Assembly (NCBI RefSeq): GCF_045679555.1
Contig: NC_092093.1
Location: 62,264,365-62,328,364, forward strand
Source: Salvelinus alpinus
Lineage: Eukaryota; Chordata; Actinopteri; Salmoniformes; Salmonidae
Length of the DNA stretch: 64,000 bases
Direction: 5' to 3'
A program made the position numbers and the translations under genes. Shown piece after piece: positions 44,201 to 55,014 of this stretch. The stretch's first letter is position 1. Every line of letters starts with the position of its first letter. The notes below the pieces were generated by a model that saw only the letters and a program-made list of their open reading frames with translations, did not search any database and was not told the origin of the DNA.

Positions 44201-46919
44201 ATGAAATGCTTTGAAAAGCGGGTCATGGCTCACATCAACACCATCATCCCAGACACCCTGGACCCACTCCAATTCACATACCGCCCCAACAGATCCACAA
44301 ATGACGCAATCTCTATTGCGCCCCACACTGCCCTTTCCCACCTGGACTAGAGAAACACCTATGTGAGAATGCTGTTCATTGACTACAGCTCAGCGTTCAA
44401 CACTAAAGTGCCCTCAAAGCTCATCACTAAACTAAGGACCCTGGGATTAAACACCTCCCTCTGCACCTGGATCCTGGACTTCCTAACGGGGACACCCTCA
44501 GGTAGTGAGGGTAGGTAACAACACATCTGCCACAGGGGAGCGTGCTTGGTCTGCGTGGCCGCGAATGACTCCAACACCATCAATAAGTTTGCAGAGGACA
44601 CGACGGTGGTAGGCCTTCAAGTTCCTCGGTGTCCACATCACTAAGGAATTATCATGGTCCACACACACCAACACAGTCGCCTCTTCCCCCTCAGGAGGAT
44701 GAAAATATGTGCAAAAGGTTCTACAGCTGCACCATTGAGAGCATCTTGACTGGCTGGCTGCACCACCACTTGTTTATGGCAACTGCTTGGCATCCAACCA
44801 CAAGGCTCTACAGAGGGTAGTGCGCATGGCCCAGTATATCACTGGGGCCGAGCTCCCTGCCATCCAGGAACTCTATATCAGGTGGTGTCAGAGGAAGGCC
44901 CTAAAAATTGTCAAAGACTCCAGCCATCCAAGTCATAGACTGTTCTCTCTGCTACCACACGGCAACCGGTACCGATGCACCAAGTCTGGAACCAACAGGA
45001 CCCGGAACAACTTCTACCCCCAAGCCATAAGACTGCTAAATAATCAAATCAAATTTATTTGTCACATACACATGGTTAGACATACACATGGTTAGCAGAT
45101 GTTAATGCGAGTGTAGCGAAATGCTTGTGCTTCTAGTTCCGACAATGCAGTAATAACCAACGAGTAATCTAACCTAACAATTCCACAACTACTACCTTAT
45201 ACACACAAGTGTAAAGGGATAAAGAATATGTACATAAAGATATATGAATGAGTGATGGTACAGAACGGCATAGGCAAGATGCAGTAGATGGTATACAGTA
45301 CAGTATACACATATGAGATGAGTAATGTAGGGTATATAAACAAAGTGGCATAGTTTAAAGTGGCTAGTGATACATGTATTACATAAAGGTGGCAAGATGC
45401 AGTAGATGATATAGAGTACAGTATATACATATGAGATGAGTAATGTAGGGTATGTAAACATTATATTAAGTGGCATTGTTTAAAGTAGCTAGTGATACAT
45501 TTTTACATAAATTTCCATCAATTCCCATTATTTAAGTGGCTGGAATTGAGTCAGTATGTTGGCAGCGGCCACTAAATGTTAGTGGTGGCTGTTTAACAGT
45601 CTGATGGCCTTGAGATAGAAGCTGTTTTTCAGTCTTTCGGTCCCTGCTTTGATGCACCTGTACTAACCTCGCCTTCTGGATGATAGCGGGGTGAACAGGC
45701 AGTGGCTCGGGTGGTTGTTGTCCTTGATGATCTTTATGGCCTTCCTGTGACATCGGGTGGTGTAGGTGTCCTGGAGGGTAGGTAGTTTGCCCCCGGTGAT
45801 GCGTTGTGCAGACCTCACTACCCTCTGGAGAGCCTTACGGTTGTGGGCGGAGCAGTTGCCGTACCAGGCGGTGATACAGCCCGACAGGATACTCTCGATT
45901 GTGCATCTTTAGAAGTTTGTGAGTGCTTTTGGTGACAAGCCGAATTTCTTCAGCCTCCTGAGGTTGAAGAGGCGCTGCTGCGCCTTCTTCACAACGCTGT
46001 CTGTGTGGGTGGACCAATTCAGTTTGTCCGTGATGTGTACACCGAGAAACTTAAAACTTACTACCCTCTCCACTACTGTTCCGTCGATGTGGATAGGGGG
46101 GTGCTCCCTCTGCTTTTTCCTGAAGTCCACAATCATCTCCTTTGTTTTGTTGACGTTGAGTGTGAGGTTATTTTCCTGACACCACACTCCGAGGGCCCTC
46201 ACCTCCTCCCTGTAGGCCGTCTCGTCGTTGTTGGTAATCAAGCCTACCACTGTAGTGTCGTCCGCAAACTTGATGATTGAGTTGGAGGCATGATAGAGGG
46301 AGTACAGGAGAGGGCTCAGAACGCACCCTTGTGGGGCCCCAGTGTTGAGGATCAGCGGGGTGGAGATGTTGTTACCTACCCTCACCACCTGGGGGCGGCC
46401 CGGGTAGCTATTGGTTAACTATTTAACTATCGGCATTGACCCTTTTTGTCTCGATTCATCACATACCCTGCTTTTACTGTTTATTATCTATCCTGTTGCC
46501 TAGTCACTTTATCCCTACCTATATATACACATATCTACCTCAGTTAATTCGTACCCCGGGGAAATCGACTCGGTACAATGTGTATATAGTCAAGTTATCG
46601 TTACTTATCGTCTATTTATTCACTGTTAGTCTACACCTATTGTTTACGAAGCATGTGACAAATACAATTATTTGATTAGAAAAATATAAATGTGTTTGAA
46701 GTATACATGAATTAAAGATACATTTTTTTCCCACCCAGGATAATGCTGCAGCAGTGGGAGGAGACTCGGGACATAGCCAGTCAGCTGCTGGACTCTGGAG
46801 ATCACTCGTTATTAGTTGATTTTGACAGCCATTTGGACGACATCACTAGGGACTGGACAAATCAGAAACTGAATGCCAAAATAGCAGAGCTTGCCTCACC
46901 AGCCAATGGTAATGTTTGA
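41282..46919 (+). CDS. emc9: ER membrane protein complex subunit 9, 5 coding exons, 205 aa
   Basis: Coding exons: 41282-41476, 41655-41731, 41876-41945, 42073-42167, 46739-46919. All splice sites are GT-AG, and the 618 nt close in frame. The protein is of the UPF0172/MPN-like family: [18 protein letters not shown] at the start, [45 protein letters not shown], and [20 protein letters not shown] at the end. EMC8 and EMC9 are interchangeable cytosolic subunits of the EMC, which inserts tail-anchored and multi-pass proteins into the ER membrane. The GEVE start and QVDVW segment match EMC9 better than EMC8 (which has LIDSW), and neighbours irf9 and rnf31 match the human EMC9 locus. Intron 4 (4.6 kb) is filled by a nested LINE. 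A spliced leader exon is likely. Confidence 0.93.
43520..44162 (-). mobile_element. Solo LTR inside the LINE
   Basis: The insert begins TGTCACGAGAATTTTC and ends AAAGTAACCCA, so it has TG...CA ends. It is flanked by AAAG at 43516-43519 and 44163-44166. Removing one AAAG and the insert restores the LINE sequence GCAAAAGTGACTATCGC. A 643-bp TG...CA block with a 4-bp target duplication and no coding sequence fits a solo LTR left by recombination. TTTATT at about 43660 gives AATAAA on the minus strand, hence the strand call. The parent may be an endogenous retrovirus or a Gypsy-type element; this cannot be told from the LTR. Confidence 0.7.
45047..46408 (-). mobile_element. Second L2/Rex-type LINE fragment, opposite orientation
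   Basis: The minus strand 46388-45909 encodes reverse transcriptase with [27 protein letters not shown] (the catalytic FADD) and [11 protein letters not shown]. This 159-codon open stretch has no stop. It continues with a frameshift through the thumb, and ends in the LINE tail at 45047-45530 (complement of AATCAAATTTATTTGTCACATACACATGG). It sits where the plus-strand LINE should pass into its 3' tail, so it is a nested insertion or a 5' inversion. Confidence 0.75.
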
Positions 46920-46966
46920 AATAAGCTTGTAGATAACTAACTTTTGAGTTACATCTTTAAAATGTA

Positions 46967-46972
46967 AATAAA
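46967..46972 (+). terminator. AATAAA polyadenylation signal of emc9
   Basis: AATAAA lies 48 bp after the emc9 stop codon, followed by GTTGGAATTATATACAGTATGTCTT. It gives a very short 3' UTR of roughly 70 nt. Confidence 0.65.
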
Positions 46973-47805
46973 GTTGGAATTATATACAGTATGTCTTAAA
47001 CCTGCTGAAACTACACATATTTAGTTAAGAATCTTATTTTTATTATTACCATCAGCCAAATAAGCACATCATCCATGATAATTTCAAAATATGAAATAGA
47101 TTTTTAATACGGTCAGGCAGAACACTGACAACACAAAACATGCATAAATAACTGAAATATTGACAGATCTGTGCAGTCTTCCACCTAACAACGTTCTCAG
47201 TCCAGAGTGTGCCTTGTGTCAAACCCAGCAGCCATGTTGTTAACCCACTTACAACCATTAACAAAGCTGTGCTCATAGTTCAATGGCTGCCAATGGCATC
47301 ACAACATTATGTACATCCTGACCCACTGCTTTCAGAGTGTGTAAGCTTATCAACTCATTAAACTACATCTACAAACTATTTAAAGTATTCATGTGATATT
47401 GTGTTCATATAAACATCGGTTCATAAGAGAAAGGAGCCCCCCCCCCCCGGATTCATTTCTATATGACGAAGAGATAAAGTATACGAATATGTTTTTTCTC
47501 AATATAAATGTGCTGAACAAGCATTACCACTTTCAGAAACCAAAACCGCAGACAGACAAGTTGGTTTCCTGCCTCGAACAGTTGACATGGTGATGATCAA
47601 ATAACTGAACTTTGGCCTACTATGGCTTACGAGCCTGTTTTGGGAGAATCTCATACACTACTTACAACAGCTTTGTCAACAGTTACGCTATCACAGACTA
47701 TGTAACCAACATGAGGAGGACCCCGAAAGGTATCTGAAGCAGTTCCACAGTCAGCATTCATAAAGACAGCAATAAGGAGTAAAAGTCTCTGACTCCCTAT
47801 AAAAA

Positions 47806-47933
47806 GGCCCAATTGTGATATGTTTTTCCACTAATTGGTCTTTTGACCAATCACATCATCTCTTTTCACATCAGATCTTTTTCAAAGCTGATCTGATTGG
47901 TCAGTAGAAAAAGATCAGAATTGGGCTGCCTAT
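47806..47933. mobile_element. Fold-back MITE
   Basis: GCCCAATTGTGATATGTTTTTCCACTAATTGGTC on the left pairs with GATCTGATTGGTCAGTAGAAAAAGATCAGAATTGGGC on the right, so the whole unit can fold on itself. It is a familiar salmonid MITE type. Confidence 0.75.
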
Positions 47934-48097
47934 GTAAAAACACAGCCAAAGTGAGTTGGATATTATTTGGACCAATAGTATAACACCAGGTGATTGGGTT
48001 GGTAAAGTGCAATCCTGAAGGCTAAACCAAAGTGATGTCTCCATTCCATGTAGTGCTATTCAGTCTAGTGGTTCATGTCTGAGAAGGCTTGGGACTC

Positions 48098-48260
48098 CGT
48101 TAAATCCGTATCATGGATGTTCAGTGCGATTGAAATGTAAAACTAATTTCCGACTGAGCCGACTTATGCAGCGTTTACCGTGAATGCAGTCTCCACGAAC
48201 GCGGGAACATTGCCTTTAAATTGCGCTATAGCGCTGAATTTCCGCGACACGGATTGAATT
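48098..48260. repeat. Imperfect fold-back repeat
   Basis: TTAAATCCGTATCATGGATGTTCAGTGCGATTG on the left pairs imperfectly with TAGCGCTGAATTTCCGCGACACGGATTGAA on the right. The centre includes CCGCGTTCGTGGAGACTGCATTCACGG in complement. It lies just downstream of the irf9 stop codon. Confidence 0.6.
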
Positions 48261-48339
48261 GAGCCCTTGGTATCAGATCAGATAGTGCTTCAAAAAAAAA
48301 ATCTTCATAATTTATACGAGATGTCCTGTGATCAGATGC

Positions 48340-51300
48340 TCAGGGGTAAGGCACTGGTACCAGGTTGATGGTGACATCTCCTGATTGGCTGGCTATGTCG
48401 CGGAGGTAGGTCATTGACTCCCGGAAGTCTTCAGCTTCTTTGACCTGCTGCTGAGCCCAGGGTAGGGTTATCTGGAGAAGAGGGGGTGCGTGGATCAGTC
48501 CCTCTTTAATTCACAGTGAAACGTGTAGTTATCCTGTACTTACATAAACCTTAGTTTAAGGCAGGGATCATCAACTAGATCCAATAATTTCAAACCTTGC
48601 TTACATTTGTATACGATCACATATCTCTTTATTATGTGTGGGAATACTTTGGGAACAGATTTCCCAAATTAAAATCACTTGGAGCTGATTTGCTGGTGTT
48701 TTTACAGTGTTTTATGTCCAACAGAAAATTTGGGGGGCCGCCAGTTGGGAAACCCTGTTCTAAGGTATGCATTTACTTCACCTTTTGTTTACATTTGAAC
48801 AGGTGTTACAGTTATTTATGAGTAAGTGAGGAAAAGCTTTCTCAGCTGTACCTGTGTGATGATGAGTTTGCTGGATGGGTCTTCTGTGGCACTGAACTCC
48901 TCTCCGAAACACAAGGTGATAACACACTGAGGAGGGTCTCCCCCGTAACTGCGGAAGTGGTCCAGCTCTAAGGAAACACGCAGTCAGTAAATACACACTG
49001 ACTGCTGAAATATCCAATAAGGGGCCAACAAAGAAGTGGGTTATCAACAAAAAACCAAGAGAGAGTGAACAGCCCCATGTCGCTCACCCATTTTGAAAGC
49101 CTCTCTGTCAAAGAGCAGCACGGGCTCCACAGCACGGTTCATCTTGTGGGGTCCCGTCGTGGTTGAATGTGGCCCTGTCCAGAACACCCGGCCCTGGCAG
49201 TAGCGCTTAGCATAGATCCCTGCCCCCGTGGAGGTCAGGATCACCCCTTTCTCCATGAAGGGCAGCAGTGTGGAGAGGGCCTGGAGCCGAGGCCCGATGC
49301 CAGGGCTGGAGGTCAGGGTGGAGGGGGACTCTGGGAGGGGGATGCGTGGGAACCCACCCATCATCAGGGTGGGGGGGACAGGCGATGAGGGCAGGTAGGC
49401 GATTCGGACATCGCTGCCTATGACCTCACGTTTAAGCACCTCCTGTCCTATGTATTTCACTAAGACATGGAACGAGTCCCGTGCTGGAGTGGGAGAGACA
49501 GACAGAGAGAGAGAGAAGGAATGAGAGTGAATGAGAGACAGAGCAGGAATAGTTCATCTAGTATGGGCCCGATTCCAGCTTAGGAAATTACGCCTTTCTT
49601 ACGCACGTCTTTCCTACGCACTTCTCAATAGTTGGTATTGAGACTTACCTCACGAAGGTGCGTAACAGGCTTTGCAGGCGGGCGCGTGCTTAACAAATGT
49701 AATTCAACCGCTGAAAACCCTCCCACTTGCTGGCCAACAGATTATTTCATGGAGTTTTAATTCAATAGGGTTTTCAGTACATTTTATTTAAGCCATCCCT
49801 TTAAATACGGTGTACCTTTTTAGTTAGAATTTTGTCGACAGACTCACTAGAATATTTTGAGAGAACACGTTCAGAATATTAGGGATCAATGAAAGAAAGC
49901 CATCTAGATATATGCTTATTCGTCTCCGTTTCAGTACAAATTGGTAGATAAAAAAAATACTATGATTTTGTAGATTATTTATTGTAGATTATTTAGGGTT
50001 AGGAAAGTATAGTATATCTAAAACAAGTGTAATTTATATTTACAATTCTCTTGTCCAAACGGATTACTCATTTACCTAGCTCTTATAAAGTTGTAAATTA
50101 CAATACATGAAGAATGGTGTTATTTCTATCTGAAAAAATAAAGTAGATGTTTTTCCACTTGACACCAGTAGGTTCGCTAGATGTTATTCATGGTTTCCTC
50201 GCTCCTAAAGCTGGTGGAATTATGAGGGAATTAAGTTGAAGTCAGAATAAGGCGTATCAGGCCTCCTTAGTGGCTCAGGGTCTAAGACACTGCATCGCTG
50301 TGCCACTAGAGATCCTGGTTCGAGTCCAGGTTCTGTCGCAGCCGGCCGCGACCGGGAGACCAGTGCGGCGGCGCACAATTGGCCCAGCGTCGTCCGGGTT
50401 AGGGGAGAGTTTGGCCGGCAGGGATGTCCATGTCCCATCGCCTCTCCTGTGGCGGGCCAGGTGCAATAACACACTGACACGGTCGCCAGGTGTACGGTGT
50501 TTCCTCCGACACTTTGGTGCGGCTGGCTTCCGGGTTAAGCGGGCATTGTGTCAAGAAGCAGCGTGGCTTGGCTGGGTTGTGTTTCGGAGGACGCACAGCT
50601 CTCGACCTTCGCCTCTCCCGAGTACGTACGGGAGTTACAGCGATGGGACAATTAGATGCCACGAAATTGGGGTAAAAAATAAAAATATCTGTAGCCACAC
50701 CTACATTTATTCGATCTCCACCCCAGAGAAATAGCATGCTATTCTCATGCTTAAGTTCAAGATCAAAATACAATTAGAGAGAGAAAAGTGCATAAAAATG
50801 GAAATGCATTCCATTTACGTGCACTTAACTCAGGTCAGAATCGGCCCCCATGTGATTGAGAAGCTGATTTGACTTCCTTTCTGCACAGCATCATCAGTAG
50901 CATTACCTCCAGGGGGAGGGACGGTCTCAATCGTGACGTTCACCTGGAGCTCATCGACCGCTAGAGGAAGACAACAGAATATCAACAGCATGTCAATCAA
51001 CCACATGCTATTGGAGAACTCCCAAAAGTGGAGAAACAGTAGTGGAGAAACAGTGGCTGAGAGATCCAACATCAATTACCACAGAGATTCAGTGTTTGAC
51101 AGACATTTGGAGGATAGACATGACATTGAGTTAGTAAGACATAAGACTTACTCCCATCGCTCTTCAGGATGACCAAGGGCTGATTGAACTGGTCTTGTTG
51201 GATGGTAAGAACACTTTCCTCAATCTCCTGAACAGACTGATAAAAACACACACAAATTGACATAAACAACAAATCCAAATCCAATTTTATTTGTCACATA

Positions 51301-54300
51301 CACATGGTTAGCAGATGTTAATGCGAGTGTAGCGAAATGCTTGTGCTTCTAGTTCCGACAATGCAGTAATAAATAACTAACAAGTAATCTAACCTAACAA
51401 TTTCACAACAACTACCTTATACACACAAGTGTAAAGGGATGAAGAATATGTACATAAAGATATATGAATGAGTGATGGTACAGAACGGCATAGGCAAGAT
51501 GCAGTAGATGGTGTCGAGTACAGTATATACATATGAGATGAGTAATGTAGGGTATGTAAACATATAAAAGTGGCATTGTTTAAAGTGGCTAGTGATACAT
51601 GTATTACATAAAGATGGCAAGATGCAGTAATAGAGATAGATGGCAATAGAGATACATCCAAATGTTTCTAGAACTTTTTGTCTTTAAAATGCCAGACCTA
51701 CCATGGTGATTGGGGCGGTGATGACCTCCTCTTTCATCTGTTTGACTACAACCTCCTCCTCCTCCTCCTCCTCCTCGCTATCTGAATCACTGCTCCTTCT
51801 CTTCCTCCCTCCTGCTCTGGCTCGGCCCTTTATTTTAACATTCCCCAACACTGTGAAGAGAAAAGGGACCATATGTTAGCAATTTGTTTACTGCAATTTA
51901 ACCTGCTTTGAAGTTGTCTCAATAGCTACAAACTATGTGGAGTTATTGATGCTCTGATAAAATTTGCACCGCTGTCAATTAACTTCTGTGCCACATCCTG
52001 ACTGATGGCAGCCCATTCTTGCATAATCAATGCTTGGAGTTTGTGGGTTTTTGTTTGTCCACCCGCCTCTTGAGGATTGACCACAAGTTCTCAATGGGAT
52101 TAAGGTCTGGGGAGTGTCCTGGCCATGGACCCAAAATATCTATGTTTTGTTCCCCGAGCCACTTAGTTATCACTTTTGACTTATGGCAAGGTGCTCCATC
52201 ATGCTGGAAAAGGCATTGTTCGTCACCAAACTGTTCCTGGATGGTTGGGAGAAGTTGCTCTCGGAGGATGTGTTGGTACCATTCTTTATTCATGGCTGTG
52301 TTCTTAGGCAAAATTGTGAGTGAGCCCACTCCCTTGGCTGAGAAGCAACCCCACACATGAATGGTCTCCGGATGCTTTACTGTTGGCATGACACAGGACT
52401 GATGGTAGTGCTCATCTTGTCTTCTCTGGACAAGCTTTTTTCCGGATGCCCCAAACAATCGGAAAGGGGATTCATCAGAGAAAATGACTTTACCCCAGTC
52501 CTCAGCAGACCAATCCCTGTACCTTTTGCAGAATATCAGTCTGTCCCTGATGTTTTTCCTGGAGAGAAGTGGCTTCTTTGCTGCCCTTTTTGACACCAAG
52601 CCATCCTCCAAAAGTCTTTGCCTCACTGTGCGTGCAGATGCACTCACACCTGCCTGCTGCCATTCCTGAGCAAGCTCTGTACTGGTGGTGCCCCGATCCC
52701 GCAGCTGAATCAACTTTAGGGGATGGTCCTGGCGCTTGCTGGACTTTCTTGGGCACCCTGAAGCCTTCTTCACAACAATTGAACCGCTCTCCTTGAAGTT
52801 CTTGATGATCCGATAAATGGTTGATTTAGGTGCAATCTTACTGGCAGCAATATCCTTGCCTGTGAAGCACTTTTTGTGCAAAGCAACGATGACGGCACGT
52901 GTTTCCTTGCAGGTAACCATGGTTGACAGAAGAACAATGATTTCAACCACCACCCTCCTTTTGAAGCTTCCAGTCTGTTATTCGAACTCAATCAGCATGA
53001 CAGAGTGATCTCCAGCCTTGTCCTCGTCAACACTCACACCTGTGTTAACGAGAGAATCACTGACATGATGTCAGCTGGTCCTTTTGTGGCAGGGCTGAAA
53101 TGCAGTGGAAATGTTTTTGGGAGATTCAGTCCATTTGCATGGCAAAGAGAGACTTTGCAATTAATTGCAATTCATCTGATCACTCTTCATAACATTCTGG
53201 AGTATATGCAAATTGCCATCATACAAACTGAGGCAGCAGACTTTGTGAAACTTTATATTTGTGTCATTCTCAAAACTTTTGGCCACGACTGTAGAGTGCT
53301 GCATGCATGTGGTCATGGAGTTGGTGTAACAGTTTAACTTCAGTCCGTTCCCGGGGACCAGGGACCCTCTGCACACATCAACAACTGACACCCACGAAGC
53401 ATCGTTACCCATCGCTCCACAAAAGCCACGGCCCTTGCAGAGCAAGGGGAACCACTACTTCAAGGTCTGAGAGCGAGTGACATCACCAATTGAAACGCTA
53501 TTAGCGCGCACCACCGCTAACTAGCTAGCCATTTCACATCGGTTACACTCACCCCCCTTTCGACCTCCTCCTTTTCCGCAGAAACCAGTGATCCGGGTCA
53601 ACAGCATCAATGTAACAGTTTAACTTTAGTCCGTCCCCTCGCCCCGACCGCGAACCAGGGACCCTCTGCACACATCAACAACAGTCACCCACGAAGCATC
53701 GTTACCCATCGCTCCACAAAGGCCGCGGTCCTTGCTGAGCAAGGGGAACCACTACTTCAAGGTCTCAAAGCGAGTGACGTCACCGATTGAAACGCTATTA
53801 GCGCGCACCACCGCTAACTAGCTAGCCATTTCACATCGGTTACATTGGCCAGTATTAAAAATCTAAATCTTCTCAACCTCGAGTGTAACTTCCTCAAACC
53901 TAAAGAATGTACATTGGTACACCCGGTCTGTTCCCAGATAGTGGATATGAGGATGTGGTTATACTGTAGATTCCTACACAAGATCAAAAGATAATGTCTG
54001 GAACATCGTAAAAGAGGGGTAGAAATAAACATTGCATAACTAACTCACAGTGTGTGTTTGTGTGTCTCTCACCTTGTTCATTCATTGGTACAAGGCAGTA
54101 CACTTTGTATGGTTCGGAGATGTCTAGCTGGGACCTCTCGGGGACCTCTCTGAACTCCGGGCTCTTATTGAGAGCACAGCGCAGCCGGGTCTTCCAGGAG
54201 GCAGGGTCCACACGACCCCCATCGGACAACTTCCCCTTAAACACTGCCCATGCCTATGGAGGAGGCATTTAGACTCACAGCTCAGGAAATAATGCCTACT

Positions 54301-54920
54301 GTATGTTTTAATAGATTATAAATAACAAGGGGCTACTGTAAAATGACGACTTAACGAACTAGGGATAGTACTGATAAAGTGTCAGGACCTTGAAGATGGC
54401 ACCATCCTCTTCACTGCGGAAGTCCTGTTTCCCGGCGTGTTTCCAGGGGATACGAAACATGGTCTTGGCGTCATCGTCCCATATCAGGCCAGGGTACCTC
54501 CCACTGCTGACCTGCACAAGACACGGTGAGGGTGAGACCAGGACAACACTCACTCAACCCATGTCCCAGACAGACAGTACACTAACTGGGGTGGCAGATA
54601 GCCTAGCGGTTAAGAGTGTTGGCCCTATAACTGAAAGGTCACTGGTTCGAATCCCTGAGCCGACTAGGTATAAAAATAAAAATCAGTGGATGGGCCGCAA
54701 GGCAGTTGACCCTCATTTCTCTGGATAAGAGAATCAGTTAAATGACTCAAATATACGCGTCACTATGGTGTACCAGCTCAGACACATCCACTGCAAACAG
54801 CTGTTGCAGTTTCATTCATTTGCTCAAAAGGAACTATTGAACAAATCATCCTCGAACACTCACCTGGTCTACCATCCAGGAGCGTAGTCTGCGGGTTGAG
54901 CGAATTCTCCCAGATGCCAT
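48340..54920 (-). CDS. irf9: Interferon regulatory factor 9, 9 coding exons, 430 aa
   Basis: Coding exons in gene order: 54920-54864, 54511-54389, 54253-54073, 51850-51702, 51236-51152, 50960-50907, 49483-49088, 48967-48852, 48471-48340. All splice sites are GT-AG, and the 1293 nt close in frame. Residues 1-120 are the IRF DNA-binding domain with the tryptophan repeat (RLRSWMV, LIWDD, IPWKHAGKQDF, AWAVFKG, ASWKTRLRCALNKS). KIKGRARAGGRKRRSS is a basic nuclear-localisation stretch, followed by eight Glu. Residues 217-387 form the IRF-association domain (FHVLVKYIGQEV, YCQGRVFWTG, VEPVLLFDREAFKM, PQCVITLCFGEEF) that binds STAT2. With STAT1-STAT2 it forms ISGF3, which acts on ISRE sites of interferon-stimulated genes. 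The VPERSQLDISEPYKVY segment and the rnf31 neighbour identify IRF9 rather than IRF8 or IRF4. Intron 3 contains an open transposase frame on the same strand. Confidence 0.95.
49563..50852. mobile_element. Non-autonomous DNA transposon in irf9 intron 6, carrying a SINE (candidate)
   Basis: The left end GGGCCCGATTCCAGCTTAGG and right end AACTCAGGTCAGAATCGGCCCCC are inverted relatives (GGGxCCGATTC). The AT-rich interior has no transposase and contains the SINE at 50258-50690. I see no clear target duplication, so the limits are tentative. Confidence 0.5.
50258..50690 (+). mobile_element. tRNA-derived SINE (long salmonid type)
   Basis: CAGGCCTCCTTAGTGGCTCAGG holds the A box, and ATCCTGGTTCGAGTCCAGG the B box. 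The body has GCCGGCCGCGACCGGGAGACC, then GGCACAATTGGCCCAGCGTCGTCCGGG-like sequence, then GACAATTAGATGCCACGAAATTGGGGTAAAAAATAAAAA as its 3' end. A reverse copy lies at 57725-58168. Open frames through it are spurious. Confidence 0.85.
51275..51655 (-). repeat. LINE 3' tail fragment in irf9 intron 4
   Basis: AAATCCAATTTTATTTGTCACATACACATGG through TACAGAACGGCATAGGCAAGATGCAG is nearly identical to 45047-45480. The insert is 5'-truncated and antisense relative to the plus strand, so it runs with irf9. Confidence 0.8.
51950..53291 (-). mobile_element. Tc1/mariner element in irf9 intron 3, one end lost
   Basis: The right end TCTCAAAACTTTTGGCCACGACTG, with TA at 53292-53293, is intact. The left end fades out near 51950 without the matching terminus. 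About 1.34 kb remain, including the complete open frame at 52027-52953. Because one inverted repeat is missing, this copy cannot be mobilised as a unit. Confidence 0.8.
52027..52953 (-). CDS. Tc1/mariner transposase, uninterrupted 308-codon frame
   Basis: This is the only transposase frame in the window without a stop or frameshift. The N-terminal part has two helix-turn-helix units (GKDIAASKIAPKSTIYRIIKN; GVSASARTVRQRLLEDG). The catalytic acids are visible as VIFSDESPF, FQHDGAPCHKSKV and [12 protein letters not shown] count 35 residues between the second Asp and the Glu, one more than in the other Tc1 copies here. The likely start is the ATG at 52951-52953 or the internal MVTCKETRAV near 52918. 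It ends at 52027, somewhat short of the usual 340 aa, so the last 20-30 residues may be missing. It is transcribed with irf9 pre-mRNA on the same strand. Confidence 0.8.
   Translation of the reverse strand: MVVEIIVLLSTMVTCKETRAVIVALHKKCFTGKDIAASKIAPKSTIYRIIKNFKESGSIVVKKASGCPRKSSKRQDHPLKLIQLRDRGTTSTELAQEWQQAGVSASARTVRQRLLEDGLVSKRAAKKPLLSRKNIRDRLIFCKRYRDWSAEDWGKVIFSDESPFRLFGASGKKLVQRRQDEHYHQSCVMPTVKHPETIHVWGCFSAKGVGSLTILPKNTAMNKEWYQHILREQLLPTIQEQFGDEQCLFQHDGAPCHKSKVITKWLGEQNIDILGPWPGHSPDLNPIENLWSILKRRVDKQKPTNSKH
53333..53850 (-). repeat. Two tandem copies of a GTAAC...GTTACA repeat in irf9 intron 3
   Basis: Copy 1 (53333-53548) and copy 2 (53610-53846) both run from GTAACAGTTTAACTT to TTTCACATCGGTTACA. 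Both include CCACGAAGCATCGTTACCCATCGCTCCACAAA and GAAACGCTATTAGCGCGCACCACCGCTAACTAGCTAGCC. A 60-bp spacer separates them. Ends TGTAAC and GTTACA are complementary. In the other orientation there is a GGTTCGCGGTC block that could be a B box, so it may be a SINE; the class is not certain. Confidence 0.75.
54591..54745 (+). mobile_element. tRNA-derived SINE in irf9 intron 1
   Basis: A box TAGCCTAGCGGTTAAGAG and B box GGTCACTGGTTCGAATCCC are followed by GAGCCGACTAGG and a TCTCTGGATAAGAGAATCAG tail. It is the same family as 19520-19690 and 61902-62070. Confidence 0.8.
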
Positions 54921-55014
54921 AGCTGTGAAAACAGTATAACTTTATTATTTCCATCTAGTCTGGCAAAAAAATATATAATTGTGTCATACAAACTACACAC
55001 ACAGTATTAGGCCT

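Larger units (their letters stand above)
42290..46678 (+). mobile_element. L2/Rex-type LINE in emc9 intron 4, broken by two insertions
   Basis: The endonuclease region starts near 42290 ([14 protein letters not shown], then [17 protein letters not shown]) and continues through [34 protein letters not shown]. The linker and fingers follow to 43519. Reverse transcriptase resumes at 44163 ([32 protein letters not shown]). A deletion near 44490-44610 removes the catalytic FADD segment, and the thumb runs to 45046. The 3' tail resumes near 46409 and ends at about 46678 (TTTACGAAGCATGTGACAAATAC). Many stops are present. It lies in the same orientation as emc9. Confidence 0.85.
46920..48339. other. 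Intergenic DNA between convergent emc9 and irf9
   Basis: No gene is seen. It holds the emc9 poly(A) signal (46967) and minus-strand AATAAA/ATTAAA candidates for irf9 at 47039-47044 and 47103-47108. Two fold-back repeats follow at 47806-47933 and 48098-48260, and a poly-C run lies at 47439-47448. If the 47039 signal is used, the two mRNAs end about 50-70 bp apart. Confidence 0.5.

Noticed and set aside
45192-45476. Minus-strand frames of 60-94 aa rich in Tyr/Ile/His
   Set aside because: They lie in the LINE 3' tail and recur at 51389-51661; no start context or domain.
41282-46919. Assignment of the emc9 gene as emc8
   Set aside because: The MGEVE start and QVDVW segment fit EMC9 and the neighbours are those of EMC9; EMC8 has a different N-terminus and LIDSW.
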